A model generated the notes under the pieces. It saw only the letters and a list, made by a program, of their open reading frames with translations, had not been told where the DNA came from and did not search any database. A program made the position numbers and the translations under genes. Below are positions 1 to 5,439 of a stretch of DNA of 7,151 nt, in pieces (position 1 is the stretch's first letter; each line of letters starts with the position of its first letter). The stretch is from Eubacteriales Family XIII. Incertae Sedis bacterium. GTDB lineage: Bacteria; Bacillota; Clostridia; Peptostreptococcales; Anaerovoracaceae. The DNA lies in contig JAISML010000241.1 of assembly GCA_031276775.1 (NCBI GenBank), positions 1-7,151 of the forward strand, given 5' to 3'.

Positions 1-603
1 CCCGACAATCCTCCGGGGGCGCAGAGCCCGCGGGATCCGCTGTGTCCGGCGGGGCTGTCCGCCCCGCCGGACGCCGGTGCGGCGCAGACGCAGGGCGCGC
101 CCCCGATCCTGGACGACACGCCCGCGGCCGAGCTTCCGGACGCGGACGTTCCCGCCTCCCCCGGTTCCCCGGACGTGAACGTCGAGGCGGAGCTGAAGGA
201 CGGGGCGGTTCCGGCCGCTTCGGGCGGCAGGGCCTGGTCCCTGGTGAATCTGGCGTTGACCTGCGTTGCGGCGTTGCTGCTGGTGTTGTCGCCGGCGCGG
301 TATTTCCTCGCCGCGATCGGGAGACGGGGAGGGGAAGAAGACGCTTCCCCCGGCGGAACGGAAGACCCGCGCGCGGAAGCTGCCGGGCGCGCCGCCGCGC
401 GACGCGCGCGCAGGGGACGGGCCTTGCTTGCGGGGATTCTGTCCACGGTCGTCACGATCCTGCTGTTCCTTTTGACGGAGGACATGCGTCTGCCCATGGA
501 ATGGGTCAACAAATACACGGTCGTCTATGCAGCCGCCGTCGCCGCCGAACTCTTCTTCGCGCTTTCCGCGAAGCGGCGTCCGAAAGCGCGGCCTGCGGAA
601 TAG
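1..603 (+). CDS. Surface/envelope protein, C-terminal membrane-anchor part (5' truncated)
   Basis: The reading frame is open from base 1 to the TAG at 601-603, so this is the last 200 residues of a longer protein whose start lies outside the window. Residues 1-75 are a low-complexity linker rich in Pro, Ala, Gly and Asp, typical of a wall-spanning or stalk segment. A hydrophobic segment starts at Trp79 (WSLVNLALTCVAALLLVLS), then comes a charged Arg/Glu/Gly-rich loop (about 105-138), a second hydrophobic segment (about 141-158), the short motif TEDMRLPMEWVNKYT (159-173) and a third hydrophobic segment (about 174-190) ending in a basic tail. From memory, this arrangement (a 'WSLxNL' helix, a basic loop, then 'LTEDMRxPM' before a last helix) recurs at the C-termini of large clostridial surface proteins with repeat domains. 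There is no LPXTG motif, so anchoring is probably by the membrane helices themselves. The function of the missing N-terminal part cannot be told. An internal GTG at 175 is not needed as a start. Confidence 0.75.
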   Translation, partial: PDNPPGAQSPRDPLCPAGLSAPPDAGAAQTQGAPPILDDTPAAELPDADVPASPGSPDVNVEAELKDGAVPAASGGRAWSLVNLALTCVAALLLVLSPARYFLAAIGRRGGEEDASPGGTEDPRAEAAGRAAARRARRGRALLAGILSTVVTILLFLLTEDMRLPMEWVNKYTVVYAAAVAAELFFALSAKRRPKARPAE

Positions 604-634
604 CGCGGATCGTGCGCTGCCGAACGACGGAGCC

Positions 635-665
635 AAAGGCGCGGGGAAACGTCCCCCGCGCCTTT
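635..665 (+). terminator. Probable terminator of the surface-protein gene
   Basis: A perfect 12-bp inverted repeat (AAAGGCGCGGGG at 635-646, CCCCGCGCCTTT at 654-665) with a 7-base loop lies 31 bases after the stop codon. The stem is very GC-rich and ends in TTT, followed after a few bases by TTTT (about 673-676). The T run is short and interrupted, so termination is likely but not textbook. The symmetric A/T ends mean it could also act on transcripts from the other strand. Confidence 0.65.
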
Positions 666-710
666 GATCCGCTTTTCCGCTTCTTTGAAGCCGATTTGAT
701 GCAAACCGGA

Positions 711-730
711 GCGCCGCACGGTCGCGGCGC
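711..730. repeat. Perfect 7-bp inverted repeat, GC-rich hairpin
   Basis: GCGCCGC (711-717) is the exact reverse complement of GCGGCGC (724-730), with a 6-base loop. No T run follows, so this is not a standard intrinsic terminator. It lies about 67 bases upstream of the -35 box of the permease promoter and could be a protein binding site, a backup terminator stem or chance in GC-rich DNA. Confidence 0.35.
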
Positions 731-796
731 AGTCCGCAACCCCTGCCCGGCAACCATCGCCGGCGCGCATTGCCCGCTTTCCCCGGCGGCGAACGA

Positions 797-826
797 TTGA
801 CTTCCGCGCGCGCATTACAGTATAAT
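797..826 (+). promoter_or_regulatory. Sigma-A promoter of the first permease
   Basis: TTGACT (797-802) and TATAAT (821-826) are separated by 18 bases, matching 11 of 12 consensus positions for a housekeeping sigma factor. Transcription would start near 833, giving a leader of about 93 bases before the ATG at 926. The sequence around and after the -10 box is strikingly AT-rich compared with its GC-rich surroundings, which favours a real promoter. I see no clear operator or riboswitch in the leader. Confidence 0.75.
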
Positions 827-925
827 TTTCGTATCATATATTTATATTGTGCTTGACGCGGAGTTCGTCCGCACGTGGATCCATCTGCCGGTTTGGGGAA
901 TATGTGTCGGCTGGGGAGGTAAAAA

Positions 926-2590
926 ATGGCCAAAGAAATTCAAAAAGCGTCGAATGCCATGAATACTGCGGAGCGGGGGCTGAGAAAGCACAGGATGAGC
1001 ACGCTTACGGTCGTTTTCATGGTGTTTTCGCTTGTCGCCGCCGGCTGTTACGGGATCGAGGACATGATCCCGGAATCCGGACCGGGACTTACCCTGATCA
1101 TGCTGATCGTCCTGCCGTTCGTTTGGGGTCTGCCCTTTGGCTTGGTGGCGGCGGAACTGGGTTCCGCAAGACCGCAGGAGGGCGGTTATTACAAGTGGGT
1201 GCAGGAGGCGCTCGGCGAATTTTGGGGATTTCAGGCCGGTTGGTGGCGGACGGTTTCCATCTACATCGACAATACGCTCTATGTCATCCTGGCGGGCAAT
1301 TATTTGGGCAGCATGCTGGAGATGGGCAAAACGGAAAGCTACATTTTCAAAGCGGCCATGATCCTGATCTTCATGTGGATCAACCTCAGGGGCGTCAAAG
1401 ACGTCGGTCTCATCACCAATATATTGGCAGGCTTCGTGATCCTCGCATTTGCGATGATTGCCGTCGTCGGATTTGTGAATTGGGGCGGGAATCCATTCTC
1501 CCCCGTCACCGCCTACCCCATTGAGGCGGGCTCCGACTGGATCTTCTATATCGGATCGGGCATCGCCATCGGCATGTGGATGTACTCGGGTTATGAATCC
1601 ATGTCCACCATTGCGGGCGAACTGGAGGATCCGCAGGTGATACCGAAAGCGACGCTCATCACCGTGCCGCTGATCATGGCTACCTACATCCTGCCGACGA
1701 TGGCCGGCCTGTCCGCGTTCAAAACGGAAGGGGAGGAGTTCGGGTTCCTGAATTGGGGTTCCGAAGCCACCGATGTGGGCTATGCCTCAGTGGCGACGCA
1801 TTTTGTCGGACCGGCGTTCGGCGTCTTCTTCGGTATCGTCGCCATCATCGCGCAGTGTTCCATCTACAACACCTACATCGCGTCCGGATCGCGGGGTTTC
1901 TTCGCCTTGGCCGACGACAATTTGGCGCCGAAAATATTGGTGAGAGTCGACAAAAAACACGGCGTGCCGTATGTGTCCGTCATCTCCGTGGCGATCGTGA
2001 ATTTGGTTCTCTGCATTCTTCCGTTCAAGACGGTGGTCGTCGTGGACGTGTTCCTCTTGGTGTCTTCCTATATCATGGTATACATCTCCGCGTTGATTCT
2101 GCGGAAACGGATCCCCGGCGGGGAATACAAATTCCGGATTCCCGGAGGGTACGGCGTTCTCGCCGTTCTTTGCGTCGTTCCCATATGCGTCGCTTTCCTC
2201 TCTTTCTTCATCAACGGATCGGATTATTTCATCGGTGGCATGATCGGCGTCATATCCGGTCCGATCCTCTATTTTGTCTGGAAGAAACGGTACGGAGGTT
2301 TGGCGGCCAAAGACGCTTCGCGGTATCCCGTCAACCCCAAGACGGGTTTGGCCGAAGGCGATCTGAACCGCATTGCCGTGATTCTGGGCGTCCTGACCGT
2401 GATCGGCGTCATCGGCTGTCTGTTCCTGCCGTGGTACGAAGCGGACTGGTCTTTCCCGGACGACTATGACATGACGCTGTTCGCCGATCAAAGCGCGATG
2501 TTCTTCGGGATCAGGGTCGCGACGATCGCCGCCGGCGCGCTGACGGTCGTCTTTACCGTGCTGGGACGGATGAAAGAGGGCGCAAAATGA
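926..2590 (+). CDS. APC-superfamily permease, polyamine/amino acid type (PHS/PUT-like)
   Basis: This 554-residue integral membrane protein probably imports an amino acid or polyamine by coupling to an ion gradient. Start: GGGGAGG (913-919) sits 6 bases before the ATG. TM1 (about 27-45) contains AAGCYGIED, replacing the usual GSG substrate-binding turn. The stretch ESGPG (50-54), then VWGLPFGLVAAELGSARPQEGGYYKWVQEALGEFWGFQAGWW, and the TM6/7 junction SGYESMSTIAGELEDPQVIPKA (221-242) read very much like the polyamine:H+ symporter branch, where plant PUT proteins have a similar 'STLAGEVxNPQKTLPKA' segment. RGFFALADDNLAPK (323-336) is the conserved loop after TM8. The core of 12 helices ends near 451; a hydrophilic loop (452-482) and two more hydrophobic segments (about 484-503 and 523-545) suggest 14 helices in total. 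It is probably co-transcribed with the small gene 39 bases downstream. Family assignment is firm; the substrate (polyamine, glutamate/GABA or another amino acid) is inference. Confidence 0.88.
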   Translation: MAKEIQKASNAMNTAERGLRKHRMSTLTVVFMVFSLVAAGCYGIEDMIPESGPGLTLIMLIVLPFVWGLPFGLVAAELGSARPQEGGYYKWVQEALGEFWGFQAGWWRTVSIYIDNTLYVILAGNYLGSMLEMGKTESYIFKAAMILIFMWINLRGVKDVGLITNILAGFVILAFAMIAVVGFVNWGGNPFSPVTAYPIEAGSDWIFYIGSGIAIGMWMYSGYESMSTIAGELEDPQVIPKATLITVPLIMATYILPTMAGLSAFKTEGEEFGFLNWGSEATDVGYASVATHFVGPAFGVFFGIVAIIAQCSIYNTYIASGSRGFFALADDNLAPKILVRVDKKHGVPYVSVISVAIVNLVLCILPFKTVVVVDVFLLVSSYIMVYISALILRKRIPGGEYKFRIPGGYGVLAVLCVVPICVAFLSFFINGSDYFIGGMIGVISGPILYFVWKKRYGGLAAKDASRYPVNPKTGLAEGDLNRIAVILGVLTVIGVIGCLFLPWYEADWSFPDDYDMTLFADQSAMFFGIRVATIAAGALTVVFTVLGRMKEGAK

Positions 2591-2629
2591 AAAGTGGGAC
2601 GCGCGTTGCGCACAAGAAATGAGGCAAGC

Positions 2630-3106
2630 ATGAACAACCGCATTGACATTATTCCGCCGCAATCCTACCTGCTGCGTGACGAAAAGGATACGGGCATCGA
2701 AAGGGAGATGAAGGACGCGGGACTGTATGTCAACACGCTTGATTTGTCCGCCGCCGGCGACATCCTGTTTGTTCCGGTAAGAGGTCTTTATTCGCATGCC
2801 AGACGGAGCATGAAATTGGTGGGCGTCTTCATCAACAACGGCGCGCGCCCCGTCTTCGGCCTAAAGGCGACGTTGCGGATGAAACTCCGGAATACCGAAA
2901 CCGAATTGGGCGCGGTGCATTTGGTCTTTCCCCATGAATTTACGGGAGAGATCGGACCGCATACGGGCTTGCTTGTCCATATCACCGTACCCGTGCAGGG
3001 TTTGTCGGCAAACAGGAGATTTTCATCCTCGTTTTTCGACAGCGAGCTCTCCGATATTGAAGCGCTGACGGAAAAGCCGAAACCTCCCGTTTCCGGCGGC
3101 AAGTGA
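2630..3106 (+). CDS. Small hypothetical protein, beta-rich, linked to APC permease
   Basis: I do not recognise this 158-residue protein. The ATG at 2630 is chosen because GAGG (2621-2624) lies 5 bases before it; an in-frame GTG at 2594 adds 12 residues but has no well-placed Shine-Dalgarno site. There is no signal peptide or membrane segment, so it is probably cytosolic. The middle alternates hydrophobic and polar residues like an immunoglobulin-type beta sandwich: LVGVFINNG (63-71), VFGLKATLRMKLRN, then a GEIGPHTGLLVHITVPVQGL stretch (106-125) ending in a possible final strand. The pattern 'novel residue-rich strand, N-N-G turn, later I-x-P-x-(T/S)-G' recalls SLAP-like domains of Bacillota, but this is only a visual resemblance. 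The last 25 residues are polar and acidic, then Pro/Lys-rich. Its place 39 bases after the permease gene suggests one transcript and possibly a role tied to it. Confidence 0.7.
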   Translation: MNNRIDIIPPQSYLLRDEKDTGIEREMKDAGLYVNTLDLSAAGDILFVPVRGLYSHARRSMKLVGVFINNGARPVFGLKATLRMKLRNTETELGAVHLVFPHEFTGEIGPHTGLLVHITVPVQGLSANRRFSSSFFDSELSDIEALTEKPKPPVSGGK

Positions 3107-3132
3107 CGTTACCGAAAAGACCTGCCGCCTTT
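3095..3132 (+). terminator. Weak candidate terminator after the small gene
   Basis: GGCGGCA (3095-3101) pairs perfectly with TGCCGCC (3123-3129), and TTT follows. The loop is long (21 bases) and contains the stop codon of the small gene. The overlap with the coding end, long loop and minimal T run make this a weak call, but no better terminator is visible before the next promoter. Confidence 0.3.
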
Positions 3133-3238
3133 CCGAAAGATTTGTGATATAGGCATGACGCGGAATCGCAGCGCATGGCTTCCTGAAAAATACGATTTTT
3201 CAGACATGTTCGAAATTATGAACCGAAGTGAAAATGAA

Positions 3239-3267
3239 TTGCAATGGCGGGAGCTGTGCAGTATAAT
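3239..3267 (+). promoter_or_regulatory. Sigma-A promoter of the second permease
   Basis: TTGCAA (3239-3244) and a perfect TATAAT (3262-3267) are 17 bases apart, the optimal spacing. Transcription would begin near 3274 and give a leader of about 150 bases, which is long enough to carry regulatory structure. The second permease therefore need not depend on transcription from the first one. Confidence 0.65.
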
Positions 3268-3340
3268 CAGCTTACGTTTTGACGCAATGCATCCGGAGGG
3301 CGCGGCGGCACGCGGAAATCCCGTGCGCCGTCCGCTTTGG

Positions 3341-3410
3341 GATCGGTTGCGGCGAATCGGTTATGGCAAATCGGTTATGACGAATCGATTATGACGAATC
3401 GATTGCGATT
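3341..3410 (+). repeat. Five tandem 14-bp repeats abutting the permease ribosome binding site
   Basis: Five consecutive 14-base units run without gaps: GATCGGTTGCGGCG (3341), AATCGGTTATGGCA (3355), AATCGGTTATGACG (3369), AATCGATTATGACG (3383) and AATCGATTGCGATT (3397). Neighbouring units differ at one to four positions, and the changes are graded along the array, as expected from stepwise duplication and drift. The array lies wholly in the 5' leader of the second permease and ends one base before its Shine-Dalgarno site (3412-3421). It could be a set of protein binding sites, a translation-enhancing or unstructured leader, or a slippage-prone tract that varies in copy number. Confidence 0.85.
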
Positions 3411-3424
3411 TAAGGAGGTGAATT

Positions 3425-4996
3425 ATGTCTGAAGAAAGATTGGTGGAGCGGAGCGAACGCACGCTTACGCGCGGCATCAGACCGTGGCACGTTTCGCTCA
3501 TTGCGCTCGGCGGTATCATAGGTTCCTGTTATTTTCTCGAATTGGGGTATACGTTCAATGAGATGGGACCCGGCGCGATTCTGATCACGTACACGATCGC
3601 CGGGCTGACGATCTTCGGCGTCATGCAGTCTTTTGCGGAAATGCTCGTCAACATCCCGCGCAGGGGATCTTTCGTGTCCTACACGAGGGAGTTCATGGGC
3701 GATACGGCTTCGGCCGGCATCGGTTGGGCGTTTTGGGCGAACTGGGTCTGTTACATCCCGTCGGAGGCCTTGGCGACGGCCATTTTCGTCAACGCGCTGA
3801 TCAAGGATATCTCGGGCCGTGAGCCGGGTATGGGACTGACGTTCCTGTGGGGCGTCCTTGCGCTCGCGCTGCTCACGTTTATAAATATCTATCAGGTGAA
3901 GTGGTTTGGCCATGTGGAATCCATCATGGCCATCATCAAGATCTTCGCCATCATCCTGTTCATCATCTGCGGCATTTTGATCTGGCTCGGTTTGGCGGGC
4001 AACGGCGGCAGCTTTGAGGGGGACGGTCAAACGGTGACGGTCGGCAAGGAATTTCTCGGACTCAAGATACCCTTGGGCGGTGAGGACAGCCTCATCAGGC
4101 AACTGTTCCCCCGGGGCGGCTTCGTGATGATCACCTTGATGATCTGGACCTTGGTCAATTTCCAAGGCTCCGAGATCGTGGGGCTGTCCGCCGCCGAAAC
4201 GCAGAATCCCGAGGTGAACGTGCCGTTGGCCTGCAAGCGGGTCGCTTACCGGATCATCCTGATCTATTTGGTGCCGATCCTTGTTCTCTCCCTGATCATG
4301 CCCTATTACGCGGCCACCTTGGACAGTTCGGTGTTTGCCCAGGCTTTGGCGACTTACGGGTTTGGCTGGGGCTCGCGCGTGTTCACCGTCGTGACGCTCA
4401 TCGCCGCGTTCTCCTGCGCCAACTCGGGGTTTTACGGCACGGTCCGTTCGCTGTACGGGCTGTCGGTCGAAGGGCTTGCGCCGAAATTCCTGTCCAAGCT
4501 GAACCGGTTCAACACGCCGCAGAACGCGACGCTGTTCACCCTCGCGTTTATCTGGCTCGTGTTCCTGCTCAGCTTCATCATCACATCCTTTGGGTTTATG
4601 GGCGGTGAGGACGGAATGCTTTACACCTCCTTGGTGGGCATATCCGGCTTTACCGGGACGCTGTGCTGGGTCGGCATCCTGTACTCCCAGATCGTGTTCC
4701 GAAAGCGGCTGATCCGGCGCGGTTACGATCCGAACGAGGTTCTCACGGTGAAAGCCAAGTGGTACCCGTGGCTGGAGTGGCTTGCCATCATCGTGCAGGT
4801 GGCCGCCATGGCGTTGCTGATCTTCGAGGAAGGGGACGGACTGCCCATCTTCGTCATGTCGATGATCATCATTATCATCCCGATCGTCGTGTTCAGGATA
4901 CAGAAAGCGCGCGGCAGGATCAGGACGAATATCGTGATCGGAGCCGATGAAGTCACGTTTGACGAGAAGTTCCCGGACAGGAACGGCAAGGCATAG
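3425..4996 (+). CDS. APC-superfamily amino acid permease, AAT (AnsP/LysP-like) type
   Basis: This 523-residue membrane protein is probably a proton-coupled amino acid importer. Start: AAGGAGGTGA (3412-3421), an almost complete anti-SD complement, lies just before the ATG. RGIRPWHVSLIALGGIIGS (16-34) is the N-terminal hallmark of the AAT family, followed by GPGAILITYTIAGLTIFGVMQSFAEM and the PRRGSF (78-83) loop. In TM6, NFQGSEIVGLSAAETQNPEVNVP (245-267) matches the family pattern F-x-G-x-E-x-x-x-x-A-x-E-x-x-N-P. RSLYGLSVEGLAPKFLSKLNR (341-361) is the conserved loop after TM8. The usual GSG turn in TM1 reads GSCYFLELG, so the third residue of the substrate-carboxylate turn is Cys rather than Gly, suggesting an unusual substrate or a divergent subgroup. 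About 12 hydrophobic segments are visible; the last is Ile-rich (IIIIIPIVVF, 481-490). The protein is somewhat longer than typical members because of an acidic loop (191-230) and a 30-residue C-terminal tail. It is only distantly similar to the upstream permease, so this is not a recent duplication. Confidence 0.88.
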   Translation: MSEERLVERSERTLTRGIRPWHVSLIALGGIIGSCYFLELGYTFNEMGPGAILITYTIAGLTIFGVMQSFAEMLVNIPRRGSFVSYTREFMGDTASAGIGWAFWANWVCYIPSEALATAIFVNALIKDISGREPGMGLTFLWGVLALALLTFINIYQVKWFGHVESIMAIIKIFAIILFIICGILIWLGLAGNGGSFEGDGQTVTVGKEFLGLKIPLGGEDSLIRQLFPRGGFVMITLMIWTLVNFQGSEIVGLSAAETQNPEVNVPLACKRVAYRIILIYLVPILVLSLIMPYYAATLDSSVFAQALATYGFGWGSRVFTVVTLIAAFSCANSGFYGTVRSLYGLSVEGLAPKFLSKLNRFNTPQNATLFTLAFIWLVFLLSFIITSFGFMGGEDGMLYTSLVGISGFTGTLCWVGILYSQIVFRKRLIRRGYDPNEVLTVKAKWYPWLEWLAIIVQVAAMALLIFEEGDGLPIFVMSMIIIIIPIVVFRIQKARGRIRTNIVIGADEVTFDEKFPDRNGKA

Positions 4997-5013
4997 CGGC
5001 GTTTACGGAAAAA

Positions 5014-5080
5014 CGCAACGAAATTGGAGGCAAAAGCGCAACGCAATTTGAGGCAAAGCGCAACGAAATTTGAGGCAAGG
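5014..5080 (+). repeat. Three tandem 22-bp repeats after the second permease
   Basis: Three near-identical units with the core CGCAACGAAATTTGAGGCAA begin at 5014, 5037 and 5059. The second has one substitution (C for A at 5044). The first has GG instead of TG (one change) and one extra A in its end, making it 23 bases. The array starts 17 bases after the permease stop codon and ends exactly where the terminator stem begins at 5081, so it is transcribed as part of the 3' untranslated region. The unit has no internal dyad and there are no unique spacers, so it is not a CRISPR array. Confidence 0.85.
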
Positions 5081-5117
5081 CGCCGGGAGGATCGGGGAAT
5101 TGGTCTTCCCGGCGTTT
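5081..5117 (+). terminator. Intrinsic terminator of the second permease
   Basis: CGCCGGGAGGA (5081-5091) pairs with TCTTCCCGGCG (5104-5114) to form an 11-bp stem with one G-U pair and a 12-base loop. TTT and then an interrupted run (TTTCATT) follow. Stem stability is high and its position, about 85 bases after the stop and before an independent promoter, fits a terminator, although the T run is short. Confidence 0.65.
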
Positions 5118-5162
5118 CATTGCGCCATGTTGCGCAGTATCCCGTTGCCGTTACGATGCAAA

Positions 5163-5212
5163 GGTTGGCGGCGGGCGGAGACGTCGCGCGGCCGCAGCGC
5201 TGCCCGCCAACC
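5163..5212. repeat. Bulged GC-rich inverted repeat
   Basis: GGTTGGC (5163-5169) pairs with GCCAACC (5206-5212), and GGGC (5173-5176) with GCCC (5202-5205), leaving a 3-base bulge on the left arm. The 25-base loop is itself GC-rich and contains the palindrome GCGGCCGC (5188-5195). No T run follows. It may be a second barrier to read-through between the permease and the SDR operon, or a structured DNA site; I cannot assign a role. Confidence 0.4.
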
Positions 5213-5250
5213 CCGGACAGCAACGCGCGCCTGCACGCCACCGCTTTTCC

Positions 5251-5266
5251 TGAGAATTTCTTCTCA
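5251..5266. promoter_or_regulatory. Inverted repeat just upstream of the SDR promoter, possible operator
   Basis: TGAGAA (5251-5256) and TTCTCA (5261-5266) are perfect 6-base arms around TTTC. The site ends 7 bases before the -35 box, a usual place for an activator or for a repressor that overlaps the polymerase footprint. The AT-rich sequence contrasts with the GC-rich bases upstream. The length is modest and a chance match cannot be excluded. Confidence 0.35.
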
Positions 5267-5273
5267 AAACCGG

Positions 5274-5304
5274 TTGACTTTACCATGGAGTAATGTTTTA
5301 CCAT
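5274..5304 (+). promoter_or_regulatory. SDR operon promoter with 19-bp spacer and MerR-like dyad
   Basis: TTGACT (5274-5279) is followed after 19 bases by TACCAT (5299-5304), a weak -10 box with 4 of 6 matches. Within the spacer lies an imperfect dyad, ACTTTAC (5277-5283) and GTAATGT (5290-5296), with 6 of 7 positions symmetric. An overlong 19-bp spacer plus a dyad that starts on the last bases of the -35 box is the known architecture of promoters untwisted by MerR-family activators. TTTACCAT also occurs twice as a direct repeat (5279 and 5297), so another type of regulator is possible. No regulator gene is present in this window. Transcription would start near 5311. Confidence 0.5.
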
Positions 5305-5439
5305 AGTTTCAAGGAAGCAAAATCGATCCACAGCGTCGGAGAAACAGGAATACGTTAGAGCTTTGCATTGGGAAAGGGTGTCGGAACGGCCGAACACGCA
5401 TGACGTGCAATGCTGTTCCCTCATATTGGGTGATTGTGT

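Larger units (their letters stand above)
604..925. other. Intergenic region between surface-protein gene and first permease
   Basis: This 322-base stretch has no credible gene. It holds a GC-rich hairpin that probably ends the upstream transcript (635-665), a second perfect hairpin without a T run (711-730), a consensus promoter (797-826) and a leader of roughly 90 bases with a small hairpin (GCGGA 858-862 pairing with TCCGC 868-872). The reading frames crossing it are shadows of the preceding gene extended into GC-rich sequence. Confidence 0.7.
3107..3424. other. Intergenic region with promoter, GC-rich leader and tandem repeats
   Basis: This 318-base gap has one + strand open frame (3155-3394) that I judge not to be a gene: its ATG lacks a Shine-Dalgarno site, it contains a promoter, and its end consists of tandem repeats. 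The visible content is a candidate terminator (3095-3132), a promoter (3239-3267), a leader of about 150 bases with an imperfect GC-rich hairpin (about 3304-3332, core GCACG 3308-3312 with CGTGC 3322-3326) and five 14-bp repeats (3341-3410). Confidence 0.65.
4997..5439. other. Intergenic region between second permease and SDR operon
   Basis: This 443-base stretch has no credible gene. In order it holds a small hairpin right after the stop codon (GCGTTT 4999-5004 with AAACGC 5011-5016), three 22-bp tandem repeats, a strong terminator hairpin, a bulged GC-rich hairpin, an inverted repeat, a MerR-like promoter and a leader of about 130 bases. Frames crossing it in either direction encode repeat-derived or Arg/Ser-rich sequence with no family likeness. 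Confidence 0.7.

Noticed and set aside
42..800. A 252-codon + strand frame over the surface-protein end
   Set aside because: The product is Arg/Gly-rich, as expected for the wrong frame of GC-rich DNA. It runs through the terminator and into the promoter region. The frame open from base 1 has clear membrane helices instead.
2594..2629. GTG start at 2594 for the small gene
   Set aside because: No properly spaced ribosome binding site precedes it, while GAGG is well placed before the ATG at 2630.
1787..2797. A 336-codon - strand frame under the first permease
   Set aside because: The product is rich in His, Asp and Arg with no hydrophobic pattern. It is the antisense shadow of a well-supported permease and overlaps the next gene too.
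3155..3394. A 79-codon + strand open frame in the gap before the second permease
   Set aside because: Its ATG lacks a Shine-Dalgarno site, a near-consensus promoter lies inside it, its last quarter is made of tandem repeats, and the product shows no family likeness.
3410..4165. A 251-codon - strand frame under the second permease
   Set aside because: The product is a charged, low-hydrophobicity shadow of the permease and would end across its ribosome binding site.
926..4996. Tandem duplication of one permease gene
   Set aside because: The two proteins carry hallmarks of different APC subfamilies (PHS-like and AAT-like), different lengths and little shared sequence, so they are not recent copies.
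5014..5080. Possible CRISPR array
   Set aside because: The units are directly adjacent with no unique spacers, only three copies exist, and there are no cas genes.
5188..5195. GCGGCCGC palindrome as a regulatory site
   Set aside because: Short palindromes of this composition are expected by chance in GC-rich DNA, and it lies in the loop of a larger hairpin.
4723..5424. A 233-codon - strand frame from the permease end across the gap
   Set aside because: It crosses the tandem repeats, the terminator and the SDR promoter, has no family likeness and no convincing start site.
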